Of a DNA stretch of 64,000 bases, positions 12,996-26,620 are shown in pieces. Positions within the stretch are counted from its first letter, which is position 1; each line of letters begins with the position of its first letter. Source of the DNA: Populus alba (taxonomy: Eukaryota > Streptophyta > Magnoliopsida > Malpighiales > Salicaceae). The translations under genes and the position numbers were made by a program. Location of the stretch: contig NC_133284.1 in assembly GCF_005239225.2 (NCBI RefSeq), forward strand, positions 33,432,758 to 33,496,757, given 5' to 3'. The notes under the pieces are model-generated. The model saw only the letters and a list, made by a program, of their open reading frames with translations. It searched no databases and was not told the origin of the DNA.

Positions 12996-13371
12996 CAAGC
13001 TACAGGAGCAGCTGAACCATAATTACTATTATAATTACCTGCAAAACGATGATTCTGCCAGAGAAACATATGAACAGTTACTCATGCACTACAGTTGAGG
13101 CATTCCTGTATGATATGATCAATCAAAACAGGACAGGTGAATGAACAATAAAATGAGCTTTTTCTTGTCTTATCGGAGAGACAAGAAACATTATAAGAAT
13201 CAATGAAAGGTTTTGCTTTCTTTAAATATTCGCCAATGTATTCTATTCTTATTGTTATTACACATGAAATGAAATGAGAAAATAGGTTTGGAACTTTCAC
13301 GAATGCACCGGCACCTCATGTTGATGGCGGGGTCATGTACTGGAGCCCCGTTTATTATTGTGGTTGAGTTG

Positions 13372-13401
13372 TTTATTATTATTATTATTATTATTATTAT
13401 T
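13372..13401 (+). repeat. (TTA)n microsatellite
   Basis: About ten nearly perfect TTA/ATT triplets lie downstream of the LBD gene. It is a simple repeat with no other visible role. Confidence 0.8.
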
Positions 13402-15104
13402 TAGCTTTAAATTTAGATTTCAGAAAATAATTAGATTGGTTGCCTACATTCTATTGTACCCTGGACAAATATTTTTTTCAATGTAAAAAAAAATGTTAGG
13501 ATAAAAAAGTTCAGGACTCGAGTAATGAAAAAAAAAAGTAACAATAATAAATAAAATAACAACCAAAAAATGAGAAAGGGGTGCAATTGAGAAACATTTA
13601 TGATTTGATAAATTATTTATAAATTAAAAAATAACAGGAGATGAAATTGAGAAATATTTATAATTTTATAAATAATTCAAAATTTAAAAAATAACAATTA
13701 AAAAGACATGGATCAAATATGAAGGAAAAATAAATTGCAGGGTCTAATCCGATTTTTTTAAAAGGGTTGACATGAAATTCAAGTTGAAGAGAAAGAAAAC
13801 AATAAGTTATCATGGCACTAAAAACAAGGAGAGTTTGGGGCACTTATCACCCTGTTATCTTATGGGTACCATGACTTTTTAAACATTATCATGGAAGGCA
13901 ATCTTTGGTGGCCGGATGACTTCACATGTGTTGCTTGAACGACAAGGGGCTATCAACATACTAATGAGTGCATAAGCTAACATGTTTTTTTTATATATAT
14001 ATAATATTTAATAAATATAAATTACAACAATGCTCCTAAAAAAGCTTTAGAATTTACAATAAAATTAATGTAAAATGACAGAAAAACCCTTGTAAGATAG
14101 TTGTGTTGGTTTTGTCTTTAAGAACATTAAAGCAATTGCATTATTCTAGAAAAACTAGAAAGACAAAAATACCCCTAGATATTAGGTATTATATTATTTT
14201 ATTTTAGGGTTAAATTAGTAATTTTATTATTAAAAAATAAAATAACTTATCTAAACCCTATACAATTTATAAAAACCAATTATATTATAGTGAAAGCCAC
14301 CTTACCTCCGTTGCCTAGTTTAAAGGTTTTATAATTCAAAGGTAATTTTATCATTATTCTATTATAATAAACAATATTTTGAGTATCGGTATAAAGTAAC
14401 TTTTATAGGAGAACTAGTTTTTCTATTCCAGTTTTGCCTATATTCATTCGTTGATATTTAGAGTGAGGCCCACCAACCATTTTCTTGCTGGGCACCGCCA
14501 AGCGTATGCATAATTGTGATATTTAATAAAAACTAAGATCTATTGTGCATCTAGATATATACAGTATAGTTATTATTTTATCCTTTCAACAAAAAATCAA
14601 TAAATTTCTATTGAGGGTAAAATAGTTTTTTAGGGTACATTAATTATTATAAGATTGTGGACAATTAGATCTTTTATTTTTTAATTGCATCAAAAGACAT
14701 GGGCAATTCTATCTTTTTACTTTTTTAAAAAACACGATGTAAATATTATATTTCTCTTAAAAATAAAAATTAGTAAACTTGTATATGGGGTTTTTTTTCA
14801 TCTTTTCAAATTATTTTCTTTTTAAATGAGTTGACATGGAAGCAATTTAATCTTTTGATTAATATAAATATTATTAAAAAAAAAAAAAAGGGTTGGTGAT
14901 GCATAAATTGCAATGCTAGTAAGTGGACAAAGCATGTGACATCATTCCACATCCAAAAGCAACCTTCCAGAATGGTGTTAGAAGCATCTTGACATTCATT
15001 TTTCATTGGTGGCACGCGTGTATACGATGACAAAGTGGTTGGGTTCCAATTAGCTTTTTCTTCTCCTTCCTCTTTTCTCTCTTCTTCTTGAAAAAAAAAT
15101 ATAA

Positions 15105-15480
15105 AGGTATCATTTAATTTGATTTTTTATTATTATTTTCAATTTGATTCTCATTCTTTTGATTACTATTAGTTTTGTTTTTTAACATTTTTTTGATTGA
15201 ATTTTTTCTTTAATTTTGCCATTATCATTTGATTTCATTTTATTTTTACATCAAATTTGATTCTTATTCTTGTGATTGTTTTATATTTTTATTTTTGCTT
15301 TTTTCTAATTGAATTTCATTTCTAATTTTATCTCTTGATATTTGATTTCAAATTATTTTTATATCAAATTTAATTCATAAAATTATTTAGTATACTTTCA
15401 ACAAGATTATTTCAATATCAAAATCACTTTATAGATTTTACATGGTCAGGTTTTTTTTTTTTTGTCAATTATTTGCTATT
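15105..15480 (+). repeat. Dispersed T-rich repeat, family B, copy 2
   Basis: Recurrent phrases such as TTTGATTCTCATTCTTTTGA, TTTGATTTCATTTTATTTTT and ATCAAATTTGATTCTTATTC match the style and order of the copies at about 11,095 and 60,470. Non-coding; ends approximate. Confidence 0.45.
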
Positions 15481-16151
15481 GCTTTATTTTTTTTATTTGT
15501 ATTATTTAAATTAGACAAGTTTGTATATATATATTTTTTTTTTACGACCAAGTTAACAACCTGAGCATTGAAATTATTCTTAAACTTTTTAGAAATCCTT
15601 GCATCACCTTACATTGAAAGCTATGCCGTGTAATAGCGCTCGGAATAAAGTCGACAACATGAACATTTGGCAAATAGCCATCACCATGATTGGTTTCACT
15701 CAACTCAGACGCTGGTTTGCGACAAGCTCACTTGTTCAGTGAACTACTACTAATTAAGAAGCCTTGCGACCAGACTTCCAACCAAAAGACAAAGAACGAC
15801 AAGTTCACAACACCATGTTCAGATTACAAGATCAAGAAGGCCAAGAACTGCATAATTTTGAGTAATCAGATGAACCACCGTAAATGATACATATATATAC
15901 ACAATTACTTTCCTTTTTGCATTGTATACAGCTAATTAGTAGGAGGCGACAAACCACTTCCTGTCATGGGATATAAAGATACATGGAATAAAAGAGATAC
16001 AAGACCACAAGTGGTTCAAAAAAATGCCAAACGTGAAGCCAAAACTAACTACTCAGTCCATGTTTATTACCTTCACCTCCACCCAAAAGAAAAGGAAGAG
16101 TCGGGTGTCATGTTAGCATTTTAGAGTGAGTGGTCAAGTGTGAGATCAGTT

Positions 16152-19100
16152 CTACACATGTGTTGTCAGGCTGCTGGTAGTTGGCAAACGATTTAGTTGT
16201 AATGTATGTGTTCTCATGCTACAGTCCTTAACCTGTTCGTATATGTATAATCTTTCGTAAGCAGATGGAGAGGAAAACAATCCACTAATCCTAGAGTAGC
16301 CGGAAGAAACAACCATTACCTGCACGATTGCTAAGGCAGATAAGAAACCTTTACATTGTTCAAGCATGCGTCTTTCCTTAGCAGTCACATTCAAAAGTTC
16401 AGCCACCAACGAGTTCATGTCCTCCACCTGTGAATGACAAATTTTTTTAGATGTGAAGCACATGCATCTCTAAAAAGTCCATGAAAGAGGCAACCAAATG
16501 ATGTTGAGCAAATCTATTTGCATTAGTACATCTTTTTCATGCCCCTTTCCCTTGATTTATCAAGTTTAGAATAAATCAAGTTATTTCCAGCCATTAAGTG
16601 GAGAAGTTGACAGTGAACTCTCAATAAAATTGTTGGCATTGTTCTAGATACCACATGACCACGATGACACGGTACTGGTGCTATTGGGTTTCAGGAATGA
16701 GAGTTAATGTCATAGGAGATGAAGATGGAAGGACTTCGCTAATGTCTCGATGCCAATTGCCATACAATCAATTTCTGTTCCACTGACTTGAAAGGACAAG
16801 ACTGATTTTATTTCAGGGAGAATGCGATTTGAGGTCTTAAAAGATTAAAAAAAAAAAAGAAGAAAGAAGACAGGACCTGTCTTAGTGGCGGATTCTGATA
16901 CACCAGTTAGGTGTTTTGTAATACACCAAATTGCATTTTATACTGCAGGCCCACTAAAAAATTAAATTTAAAATGCAGTTTTTGTAAAGCAGTTTTTACA
17001 TGCTTTTTTAACTGAATTTCGTAAAACTCTTTTTTTTTTTGCGTTCCAAAAACACTTTTTTCAAATTTTTCAAAATTTTAATTTTTTCTTTACTTCAAAT
17101 TATTATTTTATATATATATATATTTAGATCATTTTGATGCTCTGATATCAAAAATAATTTTTTAAAAATAAACAAATTATTTTAATGTATTTCCAAGTAA
17201 AAAGCATTTTTGAAAGCAACCACAACCAAACATTTTAACATGTTTTTTGTTGTACATCAACTTTAACCACAATTTTTACCATACACGTATCTAAATCCAA
17301 TTAACCACATCTGACCATATTTTTTTTAAATCATAACCACAAAAGCTACTTCAGAAACAAATATACTCTAATAAGTCAAACAGGACTTGCTGTACTTGCC
17401 AAACAATAGTAGTACACTGCACTTAAAAACAGGACCTGTCCAAGGTCTACCTAGTCAAACCAGGCAACCCATGAGCCAGACTGCGCATAATCCAGCAAAC
17501 TCCCTCAAACCAGAGTCAAAACTGGGTGACCGAGCTAGTTAGCAAATCCTGACTCTTCGTTAACATAGCACTAAAAACATCTTTTAATGCTTTATTGCTC
17601 ATATATTAAGAAATTAGAAGACAAGCTAAGTAACTTAAAGTTTGTCGTCAGAGCACATGTTTTAGAAGAATATTTGGCATGCTCGTTAGTTAAACCACCC
17701 CTCTCTTGAGTTCAAGATATTATGTACAACTATGATTACAAGAATGAGTTACCTTTGATGATAGTGAGCATATTGAGGACGCCATTGCTTGCATCACGTC
17801 AACAGCTGAACCGACAACTTCTTTCAGATTTTGTACATCGGCCTGTAATATAGAAAAGTAAAGTTTGTTAACCTCGGTATTGCTAGTGTTGAGCTTGTAA
17901 AATGCTCCCTTTCATCTTAGATGATTAAAACTGAAGGCATGTACCACTGCTTTTCCAACAACTGGAAGGCGAAGGGTACTGGCCTTCAGAGCTTCAGTTG
18001 CTCCTTCAAGGGAACTTGAATGATCTCTGTCAAGAAGAGACCATTCTTCTAAATGAGCAATCTGCATTCACCAAGTAAAATGAACTTAAGTGATGAAGAT
18101 GAGAAAACCAGAATGAATAAAATACTAAATGCGTTTCCGGAAGTACCAAAATAGAGTAAAATAACACTCATCTACTTCAATACAACCCTCATGACTAATC
18201 CCTGGGTGTTAGTAAATAATCATTCATCATGGCATTGGAGACCCTTGATATACAAGGCACATGACCACCTTACATTAAAAAAGTTACTCCTGAAAAAATG
18301 ATCAATAAACTAAAGGAAATCTAGATAAAGCTCTACAAGCATCTATAGTATACGCAAACATCAAGTCCTATAAATGCTTCACCGGTTCACAGGAAATTTT
18401 TTAATCTCTCCAAATGATTTTAGAAACAATTTTATGGTCTTAATTGTTTTGAGGTCAGGTTCCAAATAAAAGTAAACATTAGAAAAATGACTCTGGAAGG
18501 CATTTGGGGCACAGTTGGCTGGTAAGAGCTGGCAAACAGTATAGATACTCCAAAATCTGTATGCCACTAACAAGTTACATGAGAGAGAAATTGACCAGTC
18601 CAAATCCGACAGGTATAAATACCAAATGATATGCAACCATTAAGGGCTAAATTGATCTCTCAGGTTTAACTTACCTACTAATTCTCAAGCTGGGTGAATA
18701 CAGATAGTTTATCAGAAATATGAAGAGGTTCAGTACAAAAGTTAAGTGAATCTCTTAATCTTACCTGTCCCTTGAGGATAGAAGTTAGCTTCAGCTTTTG
18801 CCTCAGCAATATTAACTTGATTCTTCTGAGAGTGACAGAATGCCGTAGTTCTGAGATTGTTACCCATGCATTCCACATATTTTTCTGGTAGAAAGAATAG
18901 CATTAAGAGTGTGAAATCAAAATAATATGTCTGCTACACTTATCCTGAAATTTTGGCAACAAAGTAACTCATTGAAATAAATTGTTTCAGGCTAGGGTAT
19001 AAGGCTTAGAAGCCAGTAGAAACAGAAGTTTCTGTAGGCGGTACTGCAAGAGCAAGCTCCTGAATCAAAGCAATGTCTCACAAGGTTAATGCAAACAAAA

Positions 19101-22100
19101 AACAGTCAATGAAACACAGACCTAGATGCAAAGTATGAAGTGGAGGGCGGGAATACAGTTATAAAATTATGAGGTGCATAGAAGTCCATTTATGCTGAAT
19201 GCTAGTGATCCTATTTGGTTCCTGTTCCATTTTCCTGTTCTCTAAAATGTATTTCAGAAACAAGACAGAAAAAACTGATAAAATTTTTCTTAATTGTAAT
19301 TTTGTTTCTTCATGACCTCACTTTAGTAGAGCTTTTGGAAACACATAAAACAACCTTTTTCCTGTTGTTAATTATGGAGCTTTTTTTGGAGAAACAGATT
19401 TTCAGAAAATTGTTTTCAACAGCTAGCCAAACAGGTTTTTCAGTCTGAAAAAGGGTTTGTCTCAAGAACAAAAAACAGTTTTCAGAAACACAAGCTAAAC
19501 TTACCCTAAACTTTAGACTTTACTAGCTTGAGCCAAACATGCCAGGCAAGTATGGCTAGTACACCAACAGAAACAAGGTTAGACTCTAACTTTAGGATGC
19601 ATTTTTCCTTCCATATGCTTTCGGAGGAGAGGACACCACGTAAGGTGGAACAACCCCGAATTACTAAAAGAAGTTAAATGATAAGTCAGCCTTTTTTGAT
19701 CTTGTACAAACATCAAAAACTCTTGCATCCCCAACACCACAAACTCTGAAACTATCCAGAATGGAATTGTTCGCACCAACTCTCAATCCTGTACCACCTT
19801 CAAAACCTCAAAGGCAAGGAGACAAGTAGATAATCAGATACTGAAGCCTTCAAGCATTCCTATAACAGCATCAAGAAATAATTCTCAAAAGCAGGTCATT
19901 GACAACCATTAGCTTAATGAAAAGCAATTATAGAAGAAGGGATTTAAAAGTTTTTCCACTGCATTCAATGCCAAATCAAAGCATCTCTCATAACATCCAA
20001 AAACACGAGGTGAGAATGAAAAATATCCCAACCTCCAATATCCATCCACTTCCCTTGTTTGAGTTTACAATCCATCTCCGCTAACTTCCCTTTCCCATGT
20101 TCATAACACCAAAATTACAGAACTAAAAGCACTTTGCTCAAAGAAGCAACTTCCTTATCCTATTTAAAATATCTATACTGACATTTACTGAAATGAAATC
20201 AGAACTTGTCTTGTATACCTCCTCAAACTGCCCTTTCCCACGTTCATAAGACCAAAATCGCTGAACTAAAGGTCCTTTATTCAAAGTAGCAACTTCTTAT
20301 CCTATTTACAACATGTATAGTCACTTTCACTAAAACGATATTTAAAATTGTTGTGTACTCCCTCCACTTTCCCCTTTTAGTACTCTTCCAACAGAAACAT
20401 CCCTTTGAACCTTTACCAATCCCTTATGCACTCTTAATCTAATTGTGAAAACTGGATTATATTAAAAGGGAAGACTTGTATAGTCAACAATCTCTTTAGA
20501 CAAATACAACTTCTGCCCTGCTAGTTCCCAATTTGTCTGCTCCACTGTTGCTTTTGATTCTAGCATGGACTTGAGTGAGGAATCCAAATGCAATCCAAAG
20601 TAATGCATGGGCCCATATATAGGAATTGTTATTGATTACATATACAATGGCAAATGTTTCTTTAAGGTACTCATGGCATGCCTAAGCCCCAGAACTCCAC
20701 ATATGTTTTGTGTAAATGATGCAGATCGCCTAGGAATAAAAGGGAATGGAGTTTTGGCCATTCCTTTAATCTTAGAGAAAGTACTATTATGTGTAGAATA
20801 CTGTCTTAGGCATGAAGATAATCATGTCGCCTTGCCTCTTGGGAATTTAAGATAGCATAAATCCTCAATTTAAGCACGAAGTCTGTCCTTGCCCATAGTT
20901 ATGCAGCACACTTTTTAATAAAAAGCATGCCAAAGCCATCCAGAAAGTAAATTCCATCTCTAGCAAGTACTTAATCAAGTTTGCAAACTCGTTAATGTTA
21001 TCCTTTTGATTGTGAACCACCTTAAGTCAAGGTCCTTCTTCTTAACCTATTATCTCCACCAAATTCTCAAAAATACACACAGAAATTTACTTGCTTAGAT
21101 TTATGGTTCATGCCCCATTGTTTGGACTCTGGAAGCCAATTTATTGAACACTGTCCTTAATTTTTCCACTCCATAGAGTACTTTTTTATGCGAAAAGTCT
21201 AAACAATTTACATCATTACAAAGCAAATAACATACAGAAGCTAGCACCCGGTGAAAGAAAATAATAGCATTTTCATCGAGCATTCACTTTCAGATTTGAA
21301 ATGGACATTATTTTCACGTTCACACACCAAAATGAACACATCAAATATTAGCAATGAAAACCGAACATTGACTATTACCAATGAAAAGGTGCATCCACAG
21401 GATATAAACTAAGCTAAACAAAGAGAACTGAAATGAATAAATTGAAAACAACATAATCTAGATGATAATTCAGTTTATCATACCTCTGCACTCAGTCTTT
21501 GCACCATGAAGGTAGCATCTGCCCTTGCATTTACAAATCGCCATTGCAAATAACGGTTATACAGAAGCCTCAACATGTGTGCATCGACAATTCTATCCTC
21601 CCCCATCTTCCCTCTCCTTAAATCAACAGAGAAACTAAGAATGGAAGGTGTACTGCTGCTCATTGGTCTCACCCTTGAAGGACTAGACATCCCTCTAGAC
21701 GGAGATGAAAATGAAGATGTCCAAAGCTTACCAGGAGATGCAGGCCTTGTAGCTCCCCTAATAGGTGATGCTGCCATCATTCTTGGAGAAGCCAAAGGAC
21801 CATCACTACTAAACCTTTTTGATTGAATAGCCTTTGGTGAAACACCCATTCTAGAACCGGGACTAGTAGATAAGGGTGAACCTGGATCCTGCAACCTCCT
21901 CATCCTGCTATTAGTTTCCTGCCAAAACCTTGCCGAAACAGCAATGCCACGAGCCCCTGTTTTCCATTTACCAATTTCTGTCACTCCAGAAGTGCTACCA
22001 GAGGAGACACTATCACTATCAGAAGCAGTGAGATCACCAGTATAAAATGACTCATTGACTGAAACAGTATCTGGGTTTTGCTTAGCAATATTGCCTAAAT

Positions 22101-22926
22101 CCAAACTCAACCTCCTACCCTCACCAACCATCATAGACTGCTGCAATGACTTAACCCCCATTAACCCAGATCCAACAACCCTCTTATCTCCACCACAACC
22201 AACAACAGCACTACAATCCAAACTCCTAGACAACAGTTGATTCCGCTCCTTCAAATTCCCTTCTCTACTCCTCCCGGGCCACCTATGGTGATCCACAGGC
22301 CTAGAATTCTCACCCTGATCCCCCACAGGAGTTGCTCTCCTCCTCTCAGGAGTGGCTTTTCTGGCCACGTTATTTTGTGGTGGTGTCACAGACTTAGCTT
22401 TACTAATTGGAAGTGAAAAGGCCTCACCTTGAAAAGAAACTGATAAACTCCTTGTTGAAGTAATCAACATCTTCGTCGCAGCTGACATTTCAGCATTGCC
22501 TTGTGGGTTTGGTGTTGTTTCCCTTGAAGAAGTAACAGGCCTTCTTCTATCAACAGATTGGGATCTTTTAGACCCAGAAAGAAAAGGACTTGCAGTTGTT
22601 GTTGATGGTGTGTGTGAAGTTCCAGAATTAGTAGACCTTGAAAGTAACGGAGAAGGAAGTCTCTTTGGAAATGAAGAGCTTGAAGATGAAGAACTTGAAG
22701 TGGTGGTGGTGGTGGTGGTCGTTGTCGTAGAAGTGGAAGGAGAGGGAGAGAGGTACCTAGAAGGGACTTGTTTGCCTCTGGGTTTTCTTGTTGCAATGTG
22801 TGCACTACCATTGTTTTGTTGTTGGTCTTTCCCTGAAGGTAAAAGTGGGGGTCTTGTTAGATTAGGGGTTTTGTCAGTTGAACTAGTAGCTGCTGCTGCT
22901 GCTGCTTGAGGAAAGGCAGCCACCAT
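16152..22926 (-). CDS. QWRF2: QWRF motif-containing protein, QWRF2-like (AUG8/EDE1-like family)
   Basis: Six exons on the minus strand: 22926-21484, 18884-18765, 18061-17945, 17842-17753, 16427-16320 and 16232-16152. Each junction keeps the frame and the product is 652 residues, close to the roughly 660 of Arabidopsis QWRF2 as recalled. The N-terminal two thirds are Ser/Pro/Thr/Arg-rich and basic, with RGKQVPSRYLSPSPS, KRSQSVDRRRP and MSAATKMLITSTRSLSVSFQ, as expected for microtubule binding. The QWRF signature is residues 461-464, in LQWRFVNARAD. Exons 2-6 encode the helical C-terminal DUF566-type region (NMWNAWVTISELRHSV, LEEWSLLDRDHSSSLEGA). QWRF proteins bind microtubules; QWRF1/2 affect fertility and petal cell shape, and EDE1/AUG8 relatives work with augmin. 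Poly-Ala near the N-terminus and Ser/Thr runs come from GCN and ACN triplet tracts. Intron 1 is 2.6 kb and contains repeats. Confidence 0.95.
16975..17240 (-). repeat. Dispersed AT-rich repeat, family A, copy in QWRF intron
   Basis: Located in the intron between the fifth and fourth coding exons of the QWRF gene. It contains CATTTTGATGCTCTGATATC, which is the reverse complement of the family A core seen at 318-500 with one or two changes, flanked by A/T-rich arms and by AAAACACTTTTTTC and AAGCATTTTTGAAAGCAACC. Confidence 0.55.
20088..20365. repeat. Diverged tandem duplication inside QWRF intron 1
   Basis: Two copies with a period of about 143 bases: one starts CCCTTTCCCATGTTCATAAC at 20,088 and the other CCCTTTCCCACGTTCATAAG at 20,231. 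They share ACCAAAAT, GAACTAAA, AAGCAACTTC and TTATCCTATTTA in order. They lie in a 1-2 kb part of the intron that looks like an old insertion, but no reverse transcriptase or transposase motif could be read. Confidence 0.7.
22697..22730 (-). repeat. Triplet repeat coding for a Thr run in QWRF
   Basis: A GTG-triplet tract on the plus strand reads as ACC/ACA/ACG Thr codons on the coding strand, next to a Ser run. A second triplet tract (GCT on the plus strand, about 22,883-22,906) codes for the N-terminal Ala run. Both lie in the disordered part of the protein and are probably length-variable. Confidence 0.7.
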
Positions 22927-25900
22927 TCTGTGTGTGATGAATCTGGTTTACGAGTTTCTCACATTGCCTCTTGAAAAACCTTAGGTTTTACGCTTCTCTC
23001 ACATTAAAGACACAACATCGTGGTTTTCATGGTTAAATCCTGCAAAAAAAGTTGGGGAAAGTTAGGATTTTGAGCAAGAAATAGGAAACCCAAAATGGGT
23101 TACAGATGGATTAGCCTGCATTTTTACCTTGTACTTCTGTTTTGGGTTTGAGGGGGATCAGAGAGAGTAGGTGAGAGAGGTGAGATTTGCGAGAGGAGAA
23201 TCACAGGTGGGCTTATGTGAGCGTGTGTGTTTTGGGTGTAGGTTTTGGTGAATCTTTGGAGAGAAGTAATGATAATTTAATTGTGTTTGCGCCATTTTTT
23301 AGTTCTGATAAAACTTTCAATTACGGTTAGTGCATGGTTTTCCTTTGGTTTTTCTACTCTACTCTACTACTACACACCTTCATTTTGTACAGAGTTCTGG
23401 TATTTGACTGAGAAGGTTGGTATTTGTTTTTTAATGGTGTCTCTGTCTCGCGCTACACCTACAGACCAGAGGAAACTCGTTATCCTTTGCTTCATTTTTC
23501 TTACTGATTAGGTATTTAGGATTGTGACGGTGATAACACACTTGACTGAATCAAGCATCTGTATAATAACATCATGCTTGTCATTTGTCAAGTACATTCA
23601 TGATCATGCTCCCTGCCAAGCTATGTAATTCAAGAGGGATTTAGTTTTTTTTCCTTTTCAAAGGTAATTCGGTAAATGATGTTTTCAAGTATGCAGATTT
23701 ATATCAATCTAGTTTGTGCGAGAAAATATATAGGATTGCCGAGAAAACAAAAACAGAAACTGGACACCGACAGTAATTGAACTGTTAATTGCTTTCAATT
23801 AATTTATTTTTGTAAAATGATTACGGGTGGTTTTCCATATTTACTCACAATTATAGTTCCCTGAAAGGTAAGAGAATCAAAGCTGGGCTGCTGGGGTCAT
23901 TTATTATAGATTTTTATCATCACATTACTTGATTTATGAATCTTTCCAATGATGCCTGTGAACCAGGTTCATGCCCCAAAGGGGTCACTTGAAGGAAAAC
24001 AATGGTCAAATAAAAAAACAGAGAGCTTGAAGAAGACCCTCGTGTACCGTCAAATGAGCATGGTTGAACAGTAGTCTTGATGAGAATTAGACAGTAGAGT
24101 TACGAATCCGGCTGCTTCAGAACAAAGTCAAGTACGATTCTGGAGCAACCACATCAATCCAACCGATCCACAAGAAAGGAATTGTTTTGTTTTATAACCT
24201 CGTGTTCATACGAATAATTGAAAAATTGGCGGAGCATCCTCCCACGTCCATGTTTTTGGCATTTTCCAAGCCACTCGTTAGGAGGTCACTTCTTTGCTGG
24301 TGGATTAGCAGAGAAGGCAGGGTACAAGTTAATAGGGTTTCAATAAATAGAATAAAAAACAGTTGAAGGTAAAAATACAAAGACAAAAAACATTTGTTTG
24401 TGGTGACAAACCTCCTAGGTCAATCAATAAATATACGAGGCTGCTGGAAGTACGGAATTAACAAGATTAAAGAAGACACAGAGGTAGATAAAGAGAGGGG
24501 TGGCTGAGCTAGACTGAGAGAGACAGCCTTCATGAAAAGAGCTCTCAAGCAGACACGGAGGGAGGATGCTGGTGCCGTCAATATGAAAATGCTACTGTAT
24601 TGAAGAAAAGTTCAGAAAGCCGACAAAAACGCCATGTGATTTTTGCAAGCTAAGCTACACAACCCATTTGTTATGTTAACAATTACTTTTTTTATGCTAA
24701 TTAATGATGTAGTAAGATGCAACATCTCATTCAATCTTCCCAACCTCTCCAAACCCTTGCTTTTAACGCTTCTTCAATCCTGTATTTCTTAGAATTAATT
24801 TCTCCCCCAATCCTCTGCTCAGATTACAGACCACTAGCCTAGCTTTCTTAGATCTAGGTTGTACTTAGTATTCCATTATTATAAATGTACTAACCTAGGA
24901 AAATATATATATTATCATTTTACATTTAACGTATCACTAAATTTTTTATCTTCATTTTCTATCTTGTATATTTTTAGTTTTTTTAAGGAAAAAATATTAT
25001 TTTTTAAACTTTGAATATTTATGGTTCTTATTTATATTATTTTCCCCCTCTTTTCTTTATTTTTTTGTAATTTTTTTCCTTACATTTTTTTTGTTATAAA
25101 ATTATTATATAAAAACTATGAAAATAATATTTTAATGTAGCAATTACAATATTATTCTATTCTTCAACCACGTTAAAAAATAGTCTATGATCTTATATAT
25201 TTTTATTAACGCATGTAATATTTATTATATTTTATTATATATAATCATTAATTTTTTAATTCACGATTATATTTTTTATTCAATATCAAAAAATATATTA
25301 ATAAAACTTATACATTAATTTTTTGCGTTGAAAAAATAATTATTCAACTTGCATCAAGATAAGTTGAATGGACACGTTTAACATTTTATTTTTTATATTT
25401 ATTCATATAAATAGTTCTCGATATATTTAATTAAATTTAAATTTATATGTTTCCAAACCATGAAACAATAAATTACATGTAAACAAATTAAGGCCAGCTT
25501 CCCTGGAAATTCCAGCAAAGTTTCTTTTTCCATTGAAGTTGTTTTCAATTTGGTGGTCGGTCCCTATGAACCCATATCTAGTTGACTTGCTGTGCCCAAC
25601 AAAAAGTGAAAGCAATTATAGTCAACTGTAAAAAGGAAATGGAGAGATGTAGGGTCGTCTGCACCCTCGACATAACTTGAGTATAAATTGATGCTTCTAG
25701 AGTTCTAATCCCCATAATATATTTCTTAAAATAAATACTTTATTGGTAGATAATACTTGAGAGCACAAGAAAAGAAATATATACCATGATGAAAATTGTT
25801 TAAAAAAGAATTAAATTTGGTGATATGTAATGATTTAGAAAGGATAAGATTTAGATATCATGGTATTTTGATAGAAAGAAACAGGTTTATTCCATAATAT

Positions 25901-26085
25901 TCCAAAAAAAAGGGCATCAAAGGTTACTGAATAAATACATCTTCCAAAAATAAAATAAAATCCCAACCGAAGGTTTGGTCGAGTGGTTGTTCTGTCATCA
26001 CCGGCTCTTACAAGCTACAAGGACTCCGATTAAACTCTCACCACCCTTCACCGGTAAAAAGCACAAGAATTGAAGGGCGACCGCT

Positions 26086-26108
26086 GGAGGAGGAGGAGGA
26101 GGAGGAGG
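26086..26108 (+). repeat. (GGA)n microsatellite
   Basis: About seven GGA triplets in a small GC-rich patch. No coding context was found. Confidence 0.75.
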
Positions 26109-26337
26109 CCAGCGGCTACGAGCAACAATATAGTTATATTTTTATTCCACAGATGACTTCGACTGCACATAGCTACGTAAATATCTCTCTTGCCCTTTAT
26201 GTTATTAAATCTTTAATTGGATCAATTTTATCTCTAAACATATCTTAAACTTTTCATAAATATGAGATTCTCAAGTTAACTCAAGGGATTAGACACATGA
26301 TTTAGACACATGATTTGCGTAATAATCTAAAATCTTA

Positions 26338-26363
26338 ATATATATATATATATATATATATAT
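26338..26363 (+). repeat. (TA)n microsatellite
   Basis: An uninterrupted TA dinucleotide tract of about 26 bases in gene-free sequence. Confidence 0.85.
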
Positions 26364-26469
26364 GTTCGAATATAAATTTATTATTGCTGATATGAGAATC
26401 CCATGTAAATATCATATAAAAAACTTAACTTAGTTTTAAGAAATAAAATAGCTAGGGTTACTCAGAAGT

Positions 26470-26620
26470 GTATTAATAGTTATTTTTTAAAATGTTTTTT
26501 TTTATGCTAAAAAATATATCAAAAAAATATATTTTATATTTTAAAAAATATTATTTTTAACATCAACAAATCAAAATAATTTAAAAATATAAATTTTAAA
26601 AGAAAAAAATTCACATTTTC
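26470..26620 (+). repeat. Dispersed AT-rich repeat, family A, diverged copy
   Basis: Reads TTATTTTTTAAAATGTTTTT, then TATATTTTAAAAAATATTAT, then ACATCAACAAATCAAAATAA, which parallels the family A core at 318-500. No coding capacity. Confidence 0.45.

Larger units (their letters stand above)
12996..16151. other. Intergenic region, repeats only
   Basis: After the LBD 3' untranslated region there is a (TTA)n microsatellite at about 13,372-13,401, long A/T-rich stretches, a family B T-rich copy at 15,105-15,480 and TA tracts. No convincing coding exon was seen on either strand. The last few hundred bases probably hold the 3' untranslated region of the minus-strand QWRF gene. Confidence 0.5.

Noticed and set aside
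22496..22909. Plus-strand open frame of 137 codons with a poly-Val run
   Set aside because: Antisense shadow of the Ser/Thr/Ala-rich first exon of the QWRF gene; the Val run is the complement of the Thr triplet tract.
25975..26060. GGTCGAGTGGTTG, a D-arm-like word suggesting a tRNA or tRNA-derived SINE
   Set aside because: No matching T-arm or acceptor stem and no defined element ends. It could be a decayed SINE head but is not supportable.
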